A stretch of DNA of 33,451 nt from Bacteroidaceae bacterium (GTDB taxonomy: Bacteria; Bacteroidota; Bacteroidia; Bacteroidales; Bacteroidaceae): positions 1 to 33,451 of the forward strand of contig JAEDIG010000011.1 of the NCBI GenBank assembly GCA_016292545.1. The letters run 5' to 3'. Made by a program: the position numbers and the translations under genes. Shown here in pieces: positions 1-9,166 of this stretch. Each line of letters opens with the position of its first letter. Position 1 is the first letter of the stretch. The notes beneath the pieces were generated by a model. That model had not been told where the DNA came from. It ran no database searches and worked only from the letters and a program-made list of their open reading frames with translations.

Positions 1-2360
1 GAGAGGCACACCAGCCTGTTCTTGGGATTCTCGCCCATGAAATTCTGACGGCGCGCGGTGGCCTCGATGAGGAAACGCTTCACATAGAGGAAACCATGCT
101 GGTCTTCGTCGAAGAGAACAGCGGTCCACACCTTGTCGGGCTGATATTTTTCCATGCGCAGGATTTCCTCCTCGAAGTGGTTGTTGAGATCAATGGTGCT
201 CAGATAGAAATCACCGTTTGGCTGCACCACCAGGATACGGTCGTCGCCGTTGAACTCGCCCAGATAGTTCCCTTGCTCGTCGTAGTTGAGACGCTTGATG
301 TCGGGGTCGAACCATACTTTGCGTCCTCCCAGTGTGCTGGACCCGTGGCTCTTGAGCACGATGCGGCTCACTTCGAGCTTGGTGAGGAGCACACCCATCG
401 ACTGCCGGCCGCGGATGGCAACTTCGCTGAAACTCTTGTCAAAGAAGATGCGTTTCAGTTTCGGCATGGGCTTGAGCGTCACCTTTATCACCTCTGCTTC
501 TCCGTTGGGGTTGGCCGTGAAATATACCACGCGGCTGCCCTTGGTGCCCTTGGTGAGATTGAATTCTCGGTCATACTTGATGGAGGTGACATTGAAGCGC
601 TTCATCAGGTAGCTGCCTCCCTTTCCGTCGCGGAACACTACGTTGTAGATGGTGCGGCTGTCGTTTTTCTTGAAGATGGCTACATGGATGATTTCTGCCC
701 GCTTGCCATCCTGGCGGCTCACTTCGGTTTCGCCCACAAAGAGTTTTTCGGCAATGTGGACCACCTTGTAGGTGCCGTCGCGATAGAAGAGTATGACATC
801 GTCTATATCGGAGCAGTTGCAGATAAATTCGTCCTTCTTCAGTCCTGTGCCGATGAATCCTTCCGCACGGTTGATGTAGAGTTTCTGGTTGGCCTCCACC
901 ACCTTGTTGGCCACGATGGTGTCGAAGTTCTTTATCTCGGTGAGGCGTGGATGGCTGGGGCCGTATTTTTCCTTGATGAAGCGGAACCAGTCGCAGGTGA
1001 CTTCCACCATGCCGGCCAGCTCCTTGTCGATATGGGCCACTTCCTCGCGGATGCGGGCGATATGCTCCTCGGCCTTGTCGTCGTTGAACTTGAGGATGCG
1101 GGCCATCTTGATTTCCATCAGACGCAGGATGTCGTCGCGTGTGACCTCGCGCACAAAATCCTTCTTGAACGGCGAGAGCCTGCTGTCCACATGGGCAATG
1201 GCCTGCTCCATGTCCTCGGCGTTCTCGAATTTCTTGTCTTTGTAGATGCGCTCCTGGATGAAGATGCGCTCCAGACTGGCAAAGTGGAGAGCCTCCAGCA
1301 GTTCGCCTTTGCGGATGAGGCGTTCCTGGCGCAGGAGGGCCAGCGTGTTGTCCACATTTTTGCGGAGCACGTCGCTCACGGAAAGGAAACAGGGCTTGCG
1401 GTCGTCGATGACACAACAGTTGGGGCTGATGCTGATTTCGCAGTCGGTGCAGGCATAAAGGGCATCGATGGTCTTGTCGCTCGATGCTCCGGGCATCAGG
1501 TGGATGAGAATCTCCACCCCGGAGGCCGTCATGTCTTCCACCTTGCGCACTTTTATCTTGCCCTTTTCGGCGGCCTTCAGGATGCTGTCGATAAACTGGC
1601 TGGGCTTGCTGGGCGAACCTGTGGTCTTTCCGAAGGGGATTTCGGTGATGGCCAGGGTCTTGTTGTCGCGCTTCTCGATGCGTGCTCTCACACGCACGGA
1701 ACCTCCCCGCTGTCCGTCGTTGTATTTGCTCACGTCGATGCTTCCGCCCGTGGGGAAGTCGGGGTAGAGCTGGAACGGCTCTCCATGGAGGTAGCTGATG
1801 GCCGCATCGCATATCTCGCCCAGGTTGTGTGGCAGTATCTTGCAGCTAAGGCCCACGGCAATGCCTTCGGCTCCCTGTGCCAGCAGCAACGGGAACTTCA
1901 CGGGCAGGGCGATGGGCTCATTGTTGCGCCCGTCGTATGAAAGCTTCCATTCCGTGGTCTTGGGATTGAATACTACATCGAGTGCAAACTTGCTCAGTCT
2001 GGCCTCGATGTATCGGGCTGCAGCCGCATCGTCGCCTGTGAGGATGTTGCCCCAGTTTCCCTGGCAGTCGATGAGCAGGTCCTTCTGTCCCAGCTGCACG
2101 AGTGCGTCCTTGATGCTGGCATCTCCATGGGGGTGGAACTGCATGGTGTGGCCCACAATGTTGGCCACTTTGTTATAGCGTCCGTCGTCCATCCGCTTCA
2201 TGGAATGCAGGATGCGCCGCTGCACGGGCTTGAAGCCGTCGCCGATGTGGGGCACGGCTCTTTCCAGTATCACATACGACGCATAGTCCAGAAACCAGTT
2301 CTGGTACATTTGGTTCAAATGGTGCGTTATGCCGTCTGTTTTGTCGTTATAGTCAGCCAT
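1..2360 (-). CDS. parC: DNA topoisomerase IV / gyrase subunit A, 3' end cut by window edge
   Basis: Type IIA topoisomerase breakage-reunion subunit, which relaxes or decatenates DNA together with the ATPase subunit (ParE/GyrB). Translating from the ATG at 2360-2358 gives MADYNDKTDGITHH, then the family signatures DGFKPVQRRILHSM, GHTMQFHPHGDASI and AAARYIEARLSKFA. The Tyr in the last motif is residue 117, close to Y120/Y122 of E. coli ParC/GyrA, and is the expected DNA-linking residue preceded by Arg. The frame stays open for about 786 codons to position 1, so only the C-terminal part is missing. I saw no GyrA box (QRRGGxG) in the visible part, which favours ParC over GyrA, but the call between the two paralogues is inference. 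The gene is divergent from glyS, with a Bacteroidota -7 element just upstream. Confidence 0.93.
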   Translation of the reverse strand, partial: MADYNDKTDGITHHLNQMYQNWFLDYASYVILERAVPHIGDGFKPVQRRILHSMKRMDDGRYNKVANIVGHTMQFHPHGDASIKDALVQLGQKDLLIDCQGNWGNILTGDDAAAARYIEARLSKFALDVVFNPKTTEWKLSYDGRNNEPIALPVKFPLLLAQGAEGIAVGLSCKILPHNLGEICDAAISYLHGEPFQLYPDFPTGGSIDVSKYNDGQRGGSVRVRARIEKRDNKTLAITEIPFGKTTGSPSKPSQFIDSILKAAEKGKIKVRKVEDMTASGVEILIHLMPGASSDKTIDALYACTDCEISISPNCCVIDDRKPCFLSVSDVLRKNVDNTLALLRQERLIRKGELLEALHFASLERIFIQERIYKDKKFENAEDMEQAIAHVDSRLSPFKKDFVREVTRDDILRLMEIKMARILKFNDDKAEEHIARIREEVAHIDKELAGMVEVTCDWFRFIKEKYGPSHPRLTEIKNFDTIVANKVVEANQKLYINRAEGFIGTGLKKDEFICNCSDIDDVILFYRDGTYKVVHIAEKLFVGETEVSRQDGKRAEIIHVAIFKKNDSRTIYNVVFRDGKGGSYLMKRFNVTSIKYDREFNLTKGTKGSRVVYFTANPNGEAEVIKVTLKPMPKLKRIFFDKSFSEVAIRGRQSMGVLLTKLEVSRIVLKSHGSSTLGGRKVWFDPDIKRLNYDEQGNYLGEFNGDDRILVVQPNGDFYLSTIDLNNHFEEEILRMEKYQPDKVWTAVLFDEDQHGFLYVKRFLIEATARRQNFMGENPKNRLVCL

Positions 2361-2378
2361 GTTTTTGATATTTTCATG

Positions 2379-2386
2379 CAAATATA
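2379..2386 (-). promoter_or_regulatory. -7 promoter element for the topoisomerase gene
   Basis: The minus strand reads TATATTTG, an exact match to the Bacteroidota -7 consensus TAnnTTTG, 18 bases upstream of the ATG at 2360. The predicted transcript would have a leader of only about a dozen bases. No convincing -33 TTTG is visible. Confidence 0.6.
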
Positions 2387-2409
2387 GTGCTTTTTCCAAA
2401 AAAAACATG

Positions 2410-2417
2410 TAATTTTG
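2410..2417 (+). promoter_or_regulatory. -7 promoter element for glyS
   Basis: TAATTTTG matches TAnnTTTG exactly and lies 36 bases upstream of the glyS ATG at 2454. The -33 box is not obvious. The element supports the 2454 start, because the possible upstream TTG start (2415) would lie inside the promoter. Confidence 0.6.
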
Positions 2418-2453
2418 CACAGAATTCGTTTAATATTTCGTAAATATAGGATT

Positions 2454-3995
2454 ATGGCACAGGAAGATGTATTCAAAAAAATAGTTTCTCACTGCAAGGA
2501 ATATGGTTTTGTGTTCCCCAGTAGCGACATCTATGACGGACTGGGAGCCGTGTATGACTACGGCCAGAACGGTGTGGAACTGAAGAACAACATCAAACAG
2601 TATTGGTGGAAGAGCATGGTGCTGCTCCACGAGAATATCGTGGGCATTGATGCAGCCATCTTCATGCACCCCACCACATGGAAGGCCAGCGGACACGTGG
2701 ATGCCTTCAATGACCCTCTCATCGACAATCGCGACAGCAAGAAGCGTTATCGTGCCGATGTGCTCATCGAGGACCAGATAGCAAAGTATGAGGAGAAGAT
2801 AGACAAGGAGGTGGCCAAGGCCCGCAAGCGCTTCAAGGAACAATTCGATGAGGCACAGTATCGCGCCACGAGCCCCCGTGTGCTGGAGCTGGCTGCCCAG
2901 CGTGATGCCTTGCACGAACGCTACTCCAAGGCAATGAACGACGGTGACCTGGGTGAACTGCGGCAGATTATCCTCGACGAGGAAATCGTTTGCCCCATCA
3001 GCGGCACACGCAACTGGACCGAGGTGCGCCAGTTCAACCTGATGTTCTCCACCGAGGTGGGCTCCACAGCTGAAGGTGCCAGCAAGATTTACTTGCGTCC
3101 GGAGACGGCTCAGGGTATCTTTGTCAACTACCTCAACGTGCAGAAGACCGGACGCATGAAACTGCCCTTCGGCATTGCCCAGATAGGCAAGGCTTTCCGC
3201 AACGAGATTGTAGCCCGTCAGTTCATCTTCCGTATGCGTGAGTTTGAGCAGATGGAGATGCAGTATTTCGTGAAGCCGGGCACGGAACTGGAATGGTTTG
3301 CCCGCTGGAAGGAAACCCGCATGAAATGGCACCAGGCTTTGGGCTTTGGCGCGGAGAACTACCGTTTCCACGATCATGAGAAACTGGCCCATTATGCCAA
3401 TGCCGCCAGCGACATCGAGTTCCACATGCCTTTCGGCTTCAAGGAGGTGGAGGGCATTCACAGCCGCACCAATTTCGACCTGTCGCAGCATGCCAAGTAT
3501 AGCGGCAAGAAGATTGAGTATTTCGACCCCGAAACAAACGAGAGCTACACACCGTATGTCATTGAAACAAGTATTGGTGTGGACCGTATGTTCCTGAGTG
3601 TGATGTGTCACAGCTATGAGGAGGAGCAACTGGAGGGCGGAGAGACCCGCGTGGTGCTCCATCTGCCTGCTGCGCTGGCTCCCGTGAAGCTGGCTGTCAT
3701 GCCGCTGGTGAAGAAAGACGGACTGCCCGAAAAGGCAGAGGAAATCATCCGCAATCTGCGTTTCCATTTCAACTGCAAGTATGACGAGAAGGATTCCATC
3801 GGCAAGCGTTACCGCAGGCAGGATGCCATTGGTACGCCCTTCTGCGTGACCGTGGACCACGATACGCTCAAGGACAACTGTGTGACCCTGCGCTACCGCG
3901 ACAGCATGAAGCAGGAGCGTGTGCCCATCGACAGCCTGCAGGCTATCATTGAAGACCAGGTGAGCATCACCAGCCTGCTGAAGAAACTGCTCTAA
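2454..3995 (+). CDS. glyS: Glycyl-tRNA synthetase (single-chain, class II)
   Basis: Charges tRNA-Gly with glycine. The product has 513 residues, beginning MAQEDVFKKIVSHCKEYGFV. Class II motif 2 is visible as AFRNEIVARQFIFRMREFEQ (FRNE at about residues 248-251), motif 3 as ETSIGVDRMFLSVM, and the C-terminal anticodon-binding domain starts near LAPVKLAVMPLVKKDGLPEK. This is the homodimeric alpha2 form, not the GlyQ/GlyS alpha2beta2 form. The frame is open further upstream to a TTG at 2415, but that start falls in the -7 element, so ATG 2454 is chosen. The gene is divergent from the topoisomerase gene and is followed after 31 bases by an FKBP lipoprotein that may be cotranscribed. Confidence 0.96.
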   Translation: MAQEDVFKKIVSHCKEYGFVFPSSDIYDGLGAVYDYGQNGVELKNNIKQYWWKSMVLLHENIVGIDAAIFMHPTTWKASGHVDAFNDPLIDNRDSKKRYRADVLIEDQIAKYEEKIDKEVAKARKRFKEQFDEAQYRATSPRVLELAAQRDALHERYSKAMNDGDLGELRQIILDEEIVCPISGTRNWTEVRQFNLMFSTEVGSTAEGASKIYLRPETAQGIFVNYLNVQKTGRMKLPFGIAQIGKAFRNEIVARQFIFRMREFEQMEMQYFVKPGTELEWFARWKETRMKWHQALGFGAENYRFHDHEKLAHYANAASDIEFHMPFGFKEVEGIHSRTNFDLSQHAKYSGKKIEYFDPETNESYTPYVIETSIGVDRMFLSVMCHSYEEEQLEGGETRVVLHLPAALAPVKLAVMPLVKKDGLPEKAEEIIRNLRFHFNCKYDEKDSIGKRYRRQDAIGTPFCVTVDHDTLKDNCVTLRYRDSMKQERVPIDSLQAIIEDQVSITSLLKKLL

Positions 3996-4026
3996 TCGTA
4001 CATTAATATTTATAATATAGCCTGGA

Positions 4027-4710
4027 ATGAAGAAATCCATCCTTGCCATGCTGGCAACTATGTGTATGCTGACGGGTCTTGGCCTGGCCAGTTCGTGTAG
4101 TGAGCAAACCGATGTGTGGGATCCCTATTACGATTGGCAAAAACGAAACGCCCAGTGGTATGAGACGATTGCCGACTCGGCACGCAATGCCATTACACAG
4201 GCCAAACGGCAATATGGCGATGACTGGGAAGCGCATTGCGACTGGCGCATGTTCAAGACCTACATGAAGAGTGAATCGGTGGTGGGGCCCCTCACCGACT
4301 CGGTTTGTGTACACATTCTGAAACGTGGCACGGGAACTGTTTCTCCAGCCTATACCGATAGCGTGAAGCTGAATTTCCGTGGCTGGATTATGCCCACTGA
4401 ATATGTGAGCCCGGATGGAAGCCTCGTAACAAGCCAGACGGTGTTCAGCCAGACCTATTATGGCGACTTCAACCCCGATACGGCCACTCCGCAGCAGATG
4501 GCGGTGAGCAGTACCGTGGAGGGCTTTGCCACAGCATTGCAATACATGGTGGCGGGCGACGACTGGCTTGTGTACATTCCTGAGAACATGGCCTACGGTG
4601 AAAATGGTTCAAGTGCCATACCTTCCTATAGTACGCTCCAGTTCCAGCTGAATGTGACGGACGTGATAGAACGAAGGGGGACGCAGACAACCACTACCAC
4701 TCTGGAATAG
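4027..4710 (+). CDS. FKBP-type peptidyl-prolyl isomerase lipoprotein
   Basis: A 227-residue exported protein. It starts with a lysine pair, a hydrophobic stretch and a lipobox-like LASSC with Cys24, so it is probably anchored in an outer-membrane or periplasmic leaflet. The C-terminal half has the FKBP fold pattern: DSVKLNFRGWI for the early strands, SSTVEGFATALQYMVAGDDW for the helix region, then VYIPENMAYGENGSSAIPSY and TLQFQLNVTDVI, which resemble the FKBP active-site loop and last strand. It presumably assists folding of periplasmic or outer-membrane proteins. It lies 31 bases after glyS and ends just before a strong terminator. The FKBP assignment is firm from the C-terminus; the middle is more divergent than in classical FKBPs. 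Confidence 0.85.
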   Translation: MKKSILAMLATMCMLTGLGLASSCSEQTDVWDPYYDWQKRNAQWYETIADSARNAITQAKRQYGDDWEAHCDWRMFKTYMKSESVVGPLTDSVCVHILKRGTGTVSPAYTDSVKLNFRGWIMPTEYVSPDGSLVTSQTVFSQTYYGDFNPDTATPQQMAVSSTVEGFATALQYMVAGDDWLVYIPENMAYGENGSSAIPSYSTLQFQLNVTDVIERRGTQTTTTTLE

Positions 4711-4727
4711 CGCATAGAATCCATACG

Positions 4728-4769
4728 AATCCCACGATAGCATGCCGTATCGTGGGATTTTTGTTTTTT
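4728..4769 (+). terminator. Rho-independent terminator after the FKBP gene
   Basis: There is a perfect 12-bp inverted repeat: AATCCCACGATA at 4728-4739 and its reverse complement at 4748-4759, with an 8-base loop. It is followed directly by a T-rich run to 4769. It separates the glyS-FKBP unit from the glycosidase operon. Confidence 0.9.
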
Positions 4770-4795
4770 GTTATTTTTATTTTTTTGCCAAATCA

Positions 4796-4826
4796 TTTGT
4801 GTTTTCTGCTTTTCTTCGTATCTTTG
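4796..4826 (+). promoter_or_regulatory. Bacteroidota sigma-ABfr-type promoter of the glycosidase operon
   Basis: TTTG at 4796-4799 is separated by exactly 19 bases from TATCTTTG at 4819-4826, a full match to the TTTG/TAnnTTTG architecture. Transcription should begin about 6-8 bases downstream, leaving a leader of about 30-35 bases before the ATG at 4866. Confidence 0.82.
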
Positions 4827-4865
4827 TCACGCAGAAACCCTTTTTATACGCTATTTGACAAGACA

Positions 4866-7088
4866 ATGAACAAGAAATGCTTATTTGTAGGCCTGCTGGC
4901 TTTGGGAATGCAGGCTACGGCACAGACACCTGTGTATTTGGATGAGTCCAAACCTGTAGACCAACGTATCGAGGATGCCCTGAAGCGGATGACCTTGCCC
5001 GAGAAGATTGCCGTCATTCATGCCCAGAGCAAGTTTTCTTCGGCTGGTGTGAAACGACTAGGATTCCCTGATTTCTGGACCGATGATGGCCCTCATGGTG
5101 TGCGTCCCGATGTGTTGTGGGACGAATGGGAACAGGCCGGGCAGACCAATGACTCGTGTGTGGCATTTCCCGCGCTCACTTGCCTGGCCGCCACATGGAA
5201 CCCCGAAATGTCGGCCATCTATGGCCATGCTCTGGGCGAGGAAGCCCTCTACAGGGGCAAGGACATGATTCTGGGACCGGGCGTGAACATCTACCGCACC
5301 CCGCTGGGCGGGCGCAACTTCGAGTACATGGGCGAGGACCCCTATCTGGCTTCCCGCATGGTGGTGCCTTATATCCAGTCGATGCAGAAGCTGGGAGTGG
5401 CCTCGTGTGTGAAGCATTATTGCCTCAACAATGACGAGGAGTATCGCCATCAGGTGAATGTCATCGTGTCGGACCGCGCCTTGCAGGAAATCTATCTGCC
5501 GGCGTTCCATGCAGCCATCACCGAGGCGGGTGCATGGGCCATTATGGGAGCCTACAACCTGTACAAGAACGAGCATAACTGCCACAATTCCATTACGCTG
5601 AACAAGATATTGAAACAGGACTGGAAATTCGACGGTGTGGTGGTTTCCGACTGGGGCGGTGCCCATGAAACCGACCAGGCAGTGAAGAACGGACTGGATA
5701 TGGAGTTCGGCTCCTGGACCAACGGACTCACCGAGGGCGCATCCAACGCATACGAATCCTATCATCTGGCCAAACCCTATGAACGCGCCATCCAGGAAGG
5801 CCGCTACACCACGGCTGAGCTCGACGACAAGGTGCGCCGTGTGCTTCGTCTTTTCTACCGCACGACGATGAATCGCCAGCGCCCCTATGGCTTCCTCTGT
5901 TCGGAGGCGCATTATGAAACCGCCCGCAAGGTGGCAACCGAGGGTATTGTGCTGCTGCAGAACCAGGGCAACCTGCTTCCCATCCGCAGCGATGCCAAGC
6001 GCATTCTGGTGGTGGGAGAAAATGCCATCAAGATGATGACTGTGGGCGGTGGTTCCAGCAGCCTGAAGGCGCAACACGAGATTTCGCCCCTTGAGGGCTT
6101 GCGCCAGCGGCTGGGCGGTAAGGTGCAGGTGGACTATGCGCGCGGATATGTGGGCGATGCCACGGGCAGCTACAATGGTGTGACTACGGGCCAGAACCTC
6201 AACGACAACCGCAGTGCCGACGAACTCATTGCCGAGGCCGTGGAGAAGGCAGCGGGAGCCGACTATGTCATCCTGTTTGGCGGACTCAACAAGAGCGACT
6301 ATCAGGATTGCGAGGGCCACGACCGCAAGAACATGGACCTTCCATACGAACAGGACCGGCTGGTGGAAGCACTGGCGGCAGCCACCAAACGGCTGGTCTA
6401 TGTGAATATCTCCGGAAATGCTGTCACCATGCCTTGGAAGAGCAAGGTGCCGGCTATCGTCCAGGGCTGGTTTATTGGCAGCGAAGCCGGCCATGCTCTG
6501 GCCGCTGTGCTGGCGGGTGATGTGAATCCTTCGGGCAAACTGCCCTTCACATGGCCTGCCTCGTTGCAGGACGTGGGTGCACATGCGCTCGATACTTATC
6601 CCGGCACGTGGCGTGCCGATAAGAAGGTGATTGACGAGGAATACAAGGAAGGCATCTATGTGGGCTACCGCTGGGTGGACAAGCAGAAGACGCGACCCAC
6701 CTTCGCCTTTGGCCACGGAATGAGCTATACTACCTTCAAAATCGCCAATCTGCGTGCCGACCGCACCCAGATGACCGCCGACGGAAAGATAACCTTCACG
6801 GTGAATGTGGCCAATACGGGCAGTTGCGACGGAGCCGAAGTGGTGCAGCTGTATGTGAGCGACCTCAAATGTAGCGTGGACCGCCCGCTGAAGGAGCTGA
6901 AGGCATTCCGGAAGGTCTTCCTTCGTGCAGGCGAGAACAAGGATGTGACGCTCACCATCGACAAGCGTGCGCTCAGCTTCTGGGACGAGGCTACCTCGGG
7001 ATGGAAGGCCGAACCCGGACAATTCCAGGCACTTGTGGGCAATGCGTCTGACAATCTGCCGTGCAAGCTCAAGTTTACACTCCAATAA
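4866..7088 (+). CDS. Glycoside hydrolase family 3 (beta-glucosidase-like), exported
   Basis: A 740-residue secreted glycosidase. The start at 4866 gives MNKKCLFVGLLALGMQATAQ, a signal peptide with probable cleavage after ATAQ. GH3 landmarks: RMTLPEKIAVIHAQS, DDGPHGVRP, LGPGVNIYRTPLGGRNFEYM, CVKHYCLNND, and the nucleophile motif VVVSDWGGAHE with Asp262 as the expected catalytic nucleophile. A second alpha/beta domain and a C-terminal fibronectin III-like domain (AEVVQLYVSDLKC onward) complete the usual three-domain layout. The substrate (glucoside, xyloside or other) cannot be read from the sequence. The frame continues upstream to GTG 4752, but that would start inside the preceding terminator and cross the promoter. 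It is first in a probable operon with a GH20 gene 19 bases downstream. Confidence 0.93.
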   Translation: MNKKCLFVGLLALGMQATAQTPVYLDESKPVDQRIEDALKRMTLPEKIAVIHAQSKFSSAGVKRLGFPDFWTDDGPHGVRPDVLWDEWEQAGQTNDSCVAFPALTCLAATWNPEMSAIYGHALGEEALYRGKDMILGPGVNIYRTPLGGRNFEYMGEDPYLASRMVVPYIQSMQKLGVASCVKHYCLNNDEEYRHQVNVIVSDRALQEIYLPAFHAAITEAGAWAIMGAYNLYKNEHNCHNSITLNKILKQDWKFDGVVVSDWGGAHETDQAVKNGLDMEFGSWTNGLTEGASNAYESYHLAKPYERAIQEGRYTTAELDDKVRRVLRLFYRTTMNRQRPYGFLCSEAHYETARKVATEGIVLLQNQGNLLPIRSDAKRILVVGENAIKMMTVGGGSSSLKAQHEISPLEGLRQRLGGKVQVDYARGYVGDATGSYNGVTTGQNLNDNRSADELIAEAVEKAAGADYVILFGGLNKSDYQDCEGHDRKNMDLPYEQDRLVEALAAATKRLVYVNISGNAVTMPWKSKVPAIVQGWFIGSEAGHALAAVLAGDVNPSGKLPFTWPASLQDVGAHALDTYPGTWRADKKVIDEEYKEGIYVGYRWVDKQKTRPTFAFGHGMSYTTFKIANLRADRTQMTADGKITFTVNVANTGSCDGAEVVQLYVSDLKCSVDRPLKELKAFRKVFLRAGENKDVTLTIDKRALSFWDEATSGWKAEPGQFQALVGNASDNLPCKLKFTLQ

Positions 7089-7107
7089 TCTTTATATTCC
7101 CGCTTAG

Positions 7108-8709
7108 ATGAAAAAGCTCTTTCTATCCATATTGTGCCTGTTGTCCAGCCTGTCGGCATCATCCGCGGGTGAAGTGGAGGTGTCTTCGCGTGCGTCAGCC
7201 CTTCTGCCTCAGCCGAATGCCGTGAGGGAACTGCCCTCAGCACCCTTCCAGCTGCGCGATGCCAGGTGTACCCTTCATGCATCGGCCGACAGGCTGCAGC
7301 CCTCGGTGAAGCATCTACAGCGCGTGGTGAAGCACCGCATGGGCAAGGACCTTGTTGTGGTGGATGTGCCCGAAAAGGCATCGTTCCGCTTGTCGGTGGA
7401 CACCACGCTTCAGGGAGTGGACCATTATCGCTTGCAAGTGGACAAGAAGGGCGTGTGTGTGACAGGCTCTTCCGAGGCGGCTGTCTTCTATGCGGTGGCT
7501 ACGCTCGACCAGTGGCTGCTGGGTGCCTCGGCAGATGCTGCGGCAGGGCGGATTCCAGCCGTGTGGATAGATGATGCCCCCCGCTTCCCTTTCCGGGGTC
7601 TGATGCTCGACCCGGCCCGTCATTTTCTTCCCTTGGAGGATGTGAAGTTCTTTGTGGACCAGATGGCCAGATACAAGTATAACGTGTTGCAACTGCATCT
7701 GACCGATGACCAAGGCTGGCGTGTGGCGCTGGACGGTTATCCCCAGTTGGCTGCCCGCAAGGCATATACGGCCGACGAACTGCGCGAACTGGTGGCCTAT
7801 GCCGCCGAACGCTATGTGGAAGTGATTCCTGAACTGGACATTCCCGGACATACGGCAGCGTTCCTGTCGGTCTATCCCAGCTTGGGGTGTGCCCACTTGC
7901 AGGAGGACACCATCCAGGTGGGCACCACAGTCAACCGGATGCTTTGTGCAGCCAATGACAGTGTGTATGCGTTCTTTGGCAATATCCTGCGCCAGGTGGC
8001 CGACTTGTTCCCCTCCCCCTACATCCATCTGGGAGGCGATGAGGCCGCTGTTCCGGCCAACTGGGCCAAGTGCCCCCGTTGCCAGAGGATGATGAAGGAT
8101 TTGGGATATACGCGCCCCACACAACTGATGGTCCCCTTCTTCAACCGCATGCTCGCTTTTGTGAGACAGGCGGGCAAGAAGCCTATCCTGTGGTGTGAGC
8201 TCAACAATATCTATCCGCCTGCCGACGATTATCTTTTCCCCTATCCCGAGGATGTGACCCTTGTGAGCTGGCGGGGAGGGCTCACTCCCACCTGTCTGGA
8301 GCTGACGTGCAAGAGCGGCCATCCGCTGATTATGGCACCCGGAGAGCATGCCTATCTGGATTATCCGCAGCTTCAGGGCGACCTGCCCGAGTTTGACAAC
8401 TGGGGAATGCCCGTGACCACCCTGCGACAATGCTATGCCCTGGATCCGGGATATGGACAGCCTGAAGCGGCCCGGCAGCATGTGATGGGCGTGATGGGCA
8501 CCTTGTGGGGTGAGGCGATGAAGGACATCAACCGGGTCACCTATATGGCCTATCCGCGTGCCCTGGCATTGGCCGAGGCCGGATGGACCCAGATGGAAAA
8601 CCGGAGTTGGGATTCGTTCAAGGAACGCCTGTTCCCCAATCTTTACGAACTGATGCGCAGGGGCGTATCGGTGCGTGTGCCGTTTGAAATAGTAGACCGT
8701 GAACAATGA
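7108..8709 (+). CDS. Beta-N-acetylhexosaminidase, glycoside hydrolase family 20
   Basis: Removes terminal GlcNAc/GalNAc residues from glycans in the periplasm or at the cell surface. The product has 533 residues. MKKLFLSILCLLSSLSASSA is a signal peptide. Residues ~25-150 fit the N-terminal GH20b domain, and the catalytic barrel starts at FPFRGLMLDPARHFLP. The catalytic pair is Asp311-Glu312 in YIHLGGDEAAVP. Substrate-contact motifs WCELNN and GTLWGEAM are present. No extra C-terminal domain or T9SS sorting domain is visible. The stop overlaps the next start (ATGA at 8706-8709), implying translational coupling to msrC. With the two GH3 enzymes of the same operon it suggests stepwise trimming of amino-sugar-containing glycans or recycled cell-wall sugars, which is inference. 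Confidence 0.93.
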   Translation: MKKLFLSILCLLSSLSASSAGEVEVSSRASALLPQPNAVRELPSAPFQLRDARCTLHASADRLQPSVKHLQRVVKHRMGKDLVVVDVPEKASFRLSVDTTLQGVDHYRLQVDKKGVCVTGSSEAAVFYAVATLDQWLLGASADAAAGRIPAVWIDDAPRFPFRGLMLDPARHFLPLEDVKFFVDQMARYKYNVLQLHLTDDQGWRVALDGYPQLAARKAYTADELRELVAYAAERYVEVIPELDIPGHTAAFLSVYPSLGCAHLQEDTIQVGTTVNRMLCAANDSVYAFFGNILRQVADLFPSPYIHLGGDEAAVPANWAKCPRCQRMMKDLGYTRPTQLMVPFFNRMLAFVRQAGKKPILWCELNNIYPPADDYLFPYPEDVTLVSWRGGLTPTCLELTCKSGHPLIMAPGEHAYLDYPQLQGDLPEFDNWGMPVTTLRQCYALDPGYGQPEAARQHVMGVMGTLWGEAMKDINRVTYMAYPRALALAEAGWTQMENRSWDSFKERLFPNLYELMRRGVSVRVPFEIVDREQ

Positions 8710-9155
8710 ACAAGGAAGAAACATACGAGGCTTTGTATGCCGAAATAGCGTCGGTGGTGGCCGACGAGCGGGATGCGGTGGCCAATATGGCCAATGTGTC
8801 GGCCCTGGTGCATGAGCGGTTCGGCTTCTGGTGGACCGGCTTCTACAGGGTGGTTGGCGAGCAGCTGGTGCTGGGCCCCTTCCAAGGGCCTGTGGCTTGC
8901 ACGCGTATAGCCAAAGGACGGGGCGTGTGCGGCACGTCGTGGGCACGTGGCGAAACGGTGGTGGTGGACGATGTGCATCTGTTCCCCGGCCATATCGCCT
9001 GCAGCAGTGCGTCCAGAAGTGAGATAGTGGTGCCTGTCATTGAGGACGGAAGGGTGACGGGCGTACTTGACATAGACAGCCAGTATCTGAAGACATTCGA
9101 CCAAACGGATGCCGCATGGCTGGAGAAGATTGTGAAACTGATAAGCATACATTAA
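8706..9155 (+). CDS. msrC: Free methionine-(R)-sulfoxide reductase (GAF domain)
   Basis: Reduces free L-methionine-(R)-sulfoxide to methionine in the cytoplasm, using cysteines and thioredoxin. The 149-residue protein is a single GAF domain of the YebR type, recognised from FGFWWTGFYRV, KGRGVCGTSWARGETVVVDD, FPGHIACSSASRSEIVVPV and GVLDIDSQY. The three cysteines C65, C75 and C99 have spacings of 10 and 24, the same as the catalytic set C84/C94/C118 of the E. coli enzyme. The start overlaps the GH20 stop by ATGA, and proC follows after 11 bases. The role is oxidative-damage repair; its place between glycosidases looks like operon economy rather than a shared pathway. Confidence 0.92.
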   Translation: MNKEETYEALYAEIASVVADERDAVANMANVSALVHERFGFWWTGFYRVVGEQLVLGPFQGPVACTRIAKGRGVCGTSWARGETVVVDDVHLFPGHIACSSASRSEIVVPVIEDGRVTGVLDIDSQYLKTFDQTDAAWLEKIVKLISIH

Positions 9156-9166
9156 ACCAAATAAAG

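Noticed and set aside
96..1940. Plus-strand open frame of 614 codons at the window start
   Set aside because: It is opposite the topoisomerase subunit, whose motifs and catalytic Tyr are clear. The antisense product has no recognisable features.
4752..4865. N-terminal extension of the first GH3 protein from a GTG start
   Set aside because: It would begin inside the FKBP terminator and translate the promoter. The ATG at 4866 gives a proper signal peptide.
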